Source of the DNA: Streptomyces sp. TP-A0356 | GTDB taxonomy: Bacteria; Actinomycetota; Actinomycetes; Streptomycetales; Streptomycetaceae | Length of the DNA stretch: 64,000 nucleotides | Reading direction: 5' to 3' | Assembly: GCF_001417775.1 (NCBI RefSeq) | Contig: NZ_BBZJ01000013.1 | Span: 124,001 to 188,000, forward strand | Shown: piece by piece, positions 61,485-64,000 of the stretch | Position numbering within the stretch: the first letter of the stretch is position 1 | How the letters are laid out: every line of letters begins with the position of its first letter | Notes under the pieces: generated by a model | Seen by the model: only the letters and a program-made list of their open reading frames with translations | Databases searched by the model: none | Told to the model about the DNA's origin: nothing | Made by a program: the position numbers and the translations under genes

Positions 61485-62171
61485 TCAACTCCCCTCCGCA
61501 TGCTGCCTGTGGACGGCCCACGGAAGACGGGACCGCCCCTCGGTGCGCGCGGGGGCGGGCCGGGACTCCTTCGCCGGGGGTTCGGCCGCCTTCCGGCGCG
61601 GGGGTGCCAGAAGGCCCTCGAAGAGGGCACGGGCCTCCAGCATGGCCGCGCGCAGTTCCTCCGTGCCCGTGTTCCCCGTGCCGCTCCCGGCGACGCCGTC
61701 GGCCGGAGCGTGCACGGCACGGTGCAGCCGACGGTAGCCGTGGACGTGGCGGGCGTGGTGCACGGACAGCGCGTCGAGCTGCTCCTCGTAGCGGCCGCCG
61801 TCGGGGAAGCCCCGCGCGCCCGCGACCTCGGCCAGCAGCCGGTCGGCGTCGGCGACGGCCTCCCTCGGCGAGTCGACGAAGCGTTCCTGCGCGGCCGTCC
61901 AGCGGGCCGCGAACCGTTCACGCTCGGACGCCTCCAGCGGCTGCTCGCGCAGCGAGCCGTACCTCTTCAGCCGTTCGGTGAGCTCACGTTCGGCGGCCTT
62001 GGTGTCGCCGTCGTGCCGGGCCACCGTCCGCTCGTACTCGGGCCCGAAGCGGCGCCTGAGGCCTCCGCCGCGGAGCGCGCCGCGGGCGCGCGGGTTCAGG
62101 GCGGCCGCGCCTGCGACGACGGCCGCCACGATCACGATCACGATCAGAGCGATGATCACGCCTGTGGACAT
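61485..62171 (-). CDS. Hypothetical membrane-anchored protein with FVDSPRE motif
   Basis: A 228-residue protein with one N-terminal transmembrane helix (VIIALIVIVIVAAVVAGAAA, about 5-24), a helical cytoplasmic-looking domain with GGGLRRRFGPEYERTVARHD, and RFVDSPREAVADADRLLAEV at about 96-115. The C-terminus is polar and Arg-rich. The same motif in the next gene suggests a duplication. I know relatives in Streptomyces as hypothetical secreted or membrane proteins, no function. ATG 62171 matches MSTGVIIAL. Confidence 0.7.
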   Translation of the reverse strand: MSTGVIIALIVIVIVAAVVAGAAALNPRARGALRGGGLRRRFGPEYERTVARHDGDTKAAERELTERLKRYGSLREQPLEASERERFAARWTAAQERFVDSPREAVADADRLLAEVAGARGFPDGGRYEEQLDALSVHHARHVHGYRRLHRAVHAPADGVAGSGTGNTGTEELRAAMLEARALFEGLLAPPRRKAAEPPAKESRPAPARTEGRSRLPWAVHRQHAEGS

Positions 62172-62315
62172 GGATGCCTTCCGGTCTCTCGGCCCGGCGG
62201 GCCGTCTCCCGCCCGGGTTGCCCGGAAGACCGCCGCCAAACGGGCCGGGGCCGACCGGGGACTCGCCGGACGTCACTGCAATCCGGTTGCGTGCCCTGCC
62301 CGCCGCCTCCCGAGA

Positions 62316-62816
62316 ATGTCCTCCATGATGTGGACCGTCGGCCCGGAGCCCTACGACTCGTCCGTCGCCGCCGCGTTGTGGCGCGCGTACTACACGGAGG
62401 TCAGCGACCGCTGGTACGAGCTCCACGAGGGGCGCTCCACGGACCCGGACGAACTGGAGCGCGAGATCGCCGCCGACACCGGCGCCTGTCTGGCACCGCC
62501 CGGCGGCGTACTGCTGGTGGCCCGCTACGGGGGCGAGCCCGCGGGGACCGCGGGCGTGCACCTCACGGACCCCGCGACGGCGGAGCTGAAGCGGGTCTTC
62601 CTGCGCAAGGAGCTGCGCGGTCGGGGCGGCGCTTCGCTCCTGGTGGCAGCCGCCGAGGACGCGGCCCGCGCGCTCGGCGCCCGGCGGATCGTCCTCGACA
62701 CCCGCCACGACCTGGTGGAGGCCCGCGCCCTGTACACCCGCCTCGGGTACCTGGAGACCGAACCGCACAACGACCAGGCGTACGCGGAGCACTGGTTCAG
62801 CAAGCGGCTGGCCTAG
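62316..62816 (+). CDS. GNAT-family N-acetyltransferase
   Basis: A 166-residue acetyltransferase. ELKRVFLRKELRGRGGASLL (about 90-109) is the acetyl-CoA-binding motif A (R/Q-x-x-G-x-G/A, here RGRGG), and GYLETEPHNDQAYAEHWFSK is the typical end. The substrate is unknown. ATG 62316, 62325 and 62328 are all possible starts; I use the first. Its stop overlaps the end of the convergent MFS gene by 4 bases. Confidence 0.82.
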   Translation: MSSMMWTVGPEPYDSSVAAALWRAYYTEVSDRWYELHEGRSTDPDELEREIAADTGACLAPPGGVLLVARYGGEPAGTAGVHLTDPATAELKRVFLRKELRGRGGASLLVAAAEDAARALGARRIVLDTRHDLVEARALYTRLGYLETEPHNDQAYAEHWFSKRLA

Positions 62817-64000
62817 CCCTGGCCCTGGCCGGACCGCCCGTCCTGCGGGAGCTCCGCGTCCGAGCCGCACAGTTCCGTGTTCAGCTCCCGGACCAGCTCG
62901 GCCAGGTCGGTCGGGCGGTCCGGGCCCCACCAGTCGCCGAGCAGTTCGGCCAGCGACTCCTCACGGGCCTTGGCGAGGCGTTCGGCGACCTCGCGGCCCT
63001 GCTCGGTGAGGATGAGTTCGAGCCCCTCCCGCACCGCCAGACGCCGCTCCTCCAACTGCCGCGCGGCGGCGAGCACGACGTTCAGCGGGACCGTGCTGCG
63101 GTCGGCGAGCAACGCCGGCTCGACCCAGCCGTACTTCCTGATCCGCAGCAGCAGCCAGCCGGCCGCGGGCAGCAGGTCGTATCCGGCCCGCTTGGTGATC
63201 TTGTCGTAGATCTCGCGCCGCCCCTCCCGGGAGCCGAGCACCGACAGCGCCCGGCAGACCTCGTCGTACGACGAACGCTCCACCGGATTGCTCGCCAGCG
63301 TCTCGCTCACGTCCGGTGCCCTCACCGAGCCGCGCAGCCTGTCCTCGCGCAGGAACCAGGCCAGTACGAAGCCGAGGAGGGCGACCGGGGCCGCGTACAG
63401 GAAGACGTCGGTGATCGAGGAGGCGAACGCGTGCAGGACGGCGGGCCGAACGGCGGCCGGGAGGGCCGCGATACCCCGCGGGTCGGCCTTCAGGGCGTCC
63501 GGGGTGACGCCCGGCGGGAGCGGAAGCCCGGCGAGCGCCGTCGTGAGCTTGGCGCCGAGGCGGCTCGCGAAGATCGTGCCGAAGACGGCCACCCCGAACG
63601 AGGCGCCGATGGAGCGGAAGAAGGTGGCGCCGGAGGTCGCGACGCCGAGGTCACCGTAGGGGACGGCGTTCTGCACGATCAGCACCAGGACCTGCATGAC
63701 CAGGCCGAGGCCCAGCCCGAAGACGAAGAAGTACCCGCTCATCCGGGCCGTGCTGCTGTGCTCGTCCAGCCGGTGGAGCAGGAGCAGACCGATCGTCGTG
63801 ACGGCGGTGCCCGCGATCGGGAACACCTTCCAGCGGCCGGTGCGGCTGACGATCTGGCCGGAGGCGGTGGACGACAGCAGCATGCCGGCCACCATCGGCA
63901 GCATGTGCACGCCGGACATGGTCGGGGTGATGCCCTGGACGATCTGCAGGAACGTCGGAAGATACGTCATCGCGCCGAACATCGCGAAGCCGATGATGAA
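62813..64000 (-). CDS. MFS drug exporter (EmrB/QacA type) with C-terminal winged-helix-like tail, N-terminus outside window
   Basis: Only the last 395 residues are in the window; the frame is open at base 64000. Visible: six or more helices of the 14-TMS DHA2 family (FIIGFAMFGAMTYLPTFLQI, TMSGVHMLPMVAGMLLSSTA, GQIVSRTGRWKVFPIAGTAV) and a soluble tail from about residue 250: SSYDEVCRALSVLGSREGRR, GWVEPALLADRSTVPLNVVL and LILTEQGREVAERLAKAREE, which resembles a MarR winged helix. The tail would be cytoplasmic and might sense the drug. Partial gene. Confidence 0.85.
   Translation of the reverse strand, partial: FIIGFAMFGAMTYLPTFLQIVQGITPTMSGVHMLPMVAGMLLSSTASGQIVSRTGRWKVFPIAGTAVTTIGLLLLHRLDEHSSTARMSGYFFVFGLGLGLVMQVLVLIVQNAVPYGDLGVATSGATFFRSIGASFGVAVFGTIFASRLGAKLTTALAGLPLPPGVTPDALKADPRGIAALPAAVRPAVLHAFASSITDVFLYAAPVALLGFVLAWFLREDRLRGSVRAPDVSETLASNPVERSSYDEVCRALSVLGSREGRREIYDKITKRAGYDLLPAAGWLLLRIRKYGWVEPALLADRSTVPLNVVLAAARQLEERRLAVREGLELILTEQGREVAERLAKAREESLAELLGDWWGPDRPTDLAELVRELNTELCGSDAELPQDGRSGQGQG

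Overview
The window is high-GC actinobacterial DNA with typical Streptomyces gene content: dense GTG/ATG starts, 4-bp stop/start overlaps, F420-type LLM oxidoreductase, DUF397/XRE pairs, and a gene order that resembles the conserved core chromosome around the RNase H/acid phosphatase gene known as SCO2299 in S. coelicolor. The species attribution is inference.

Left end (1-5300): an accessory, decaying patch. It holds a truncated butyrolactone-receptor-like TetR gene, a nucleotidyltransferase, an Imm49 immunity protein, a DUF6177 gene broken by a one-base frameshift, a tRNA T-arm-like remnant, and a DUF2637 (plasmid-transfer, Spd-like) pseudogene with both a stop and a frameshift. From 5309 the core begins with RNase P RNA (rnpB, minus strand).

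5.6-16.7 kb: a four-gene minus-strand operon DUF4260-TetR-AraC-EamA behind twin palindromic operators, an RNB-family ribonuclease, YaaA, a KDPG-type aldolase, and a minus-strand run Nif3-like / zinc-ribbon coiled coil / RNase H-phosphatase, the last carrying five 45-bp repeats in its linker.

16.8-52.2 kb is threaded by what looks like a KstR steroid regulon. A KstR-like TetR (35901-36551) and five sites matching or nearly matching TnnAACnnGTTnnA lie by a MaoC/ADH/SDR operon, an MFS exporter, the glycosyltransferase-methyltransferase-cyclase operon next to kstR, an aldehyde dehydrogenase/ferredoxin operon divergent from an MBL hydrolase/SnoaL pair, and a thiolase/CYP125 divergent pair. Between these are an ABC exporter with histidine kinase and response regulator, split by a GH54 arabinofuranosidase; a methyltransferase, amidase and membrane protein; an LLM oxidoreductase; and a cobalamin-riboswitch-led ECF transporter operon (40351-46117).

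46.1-64 kb: five 32-bp repeats upstream of a secreted SLT transglycosylase, a YoaK protein, an anti-sigma-like ATPase, an XRE/DUF397 pair with an internally duplicated DUF397, a membrane protein convergent with a GT87-PAP2 fusion, a ProP-type symporter, DUF2330, an O-methyltransferase with a palindromic operator, an FHA-like protein, DUF1992, two tandem proteins sharing an FVDSPRE motif, a GNAT, and the end of an MFS drug exporter fused to a winged-helix-like tail.
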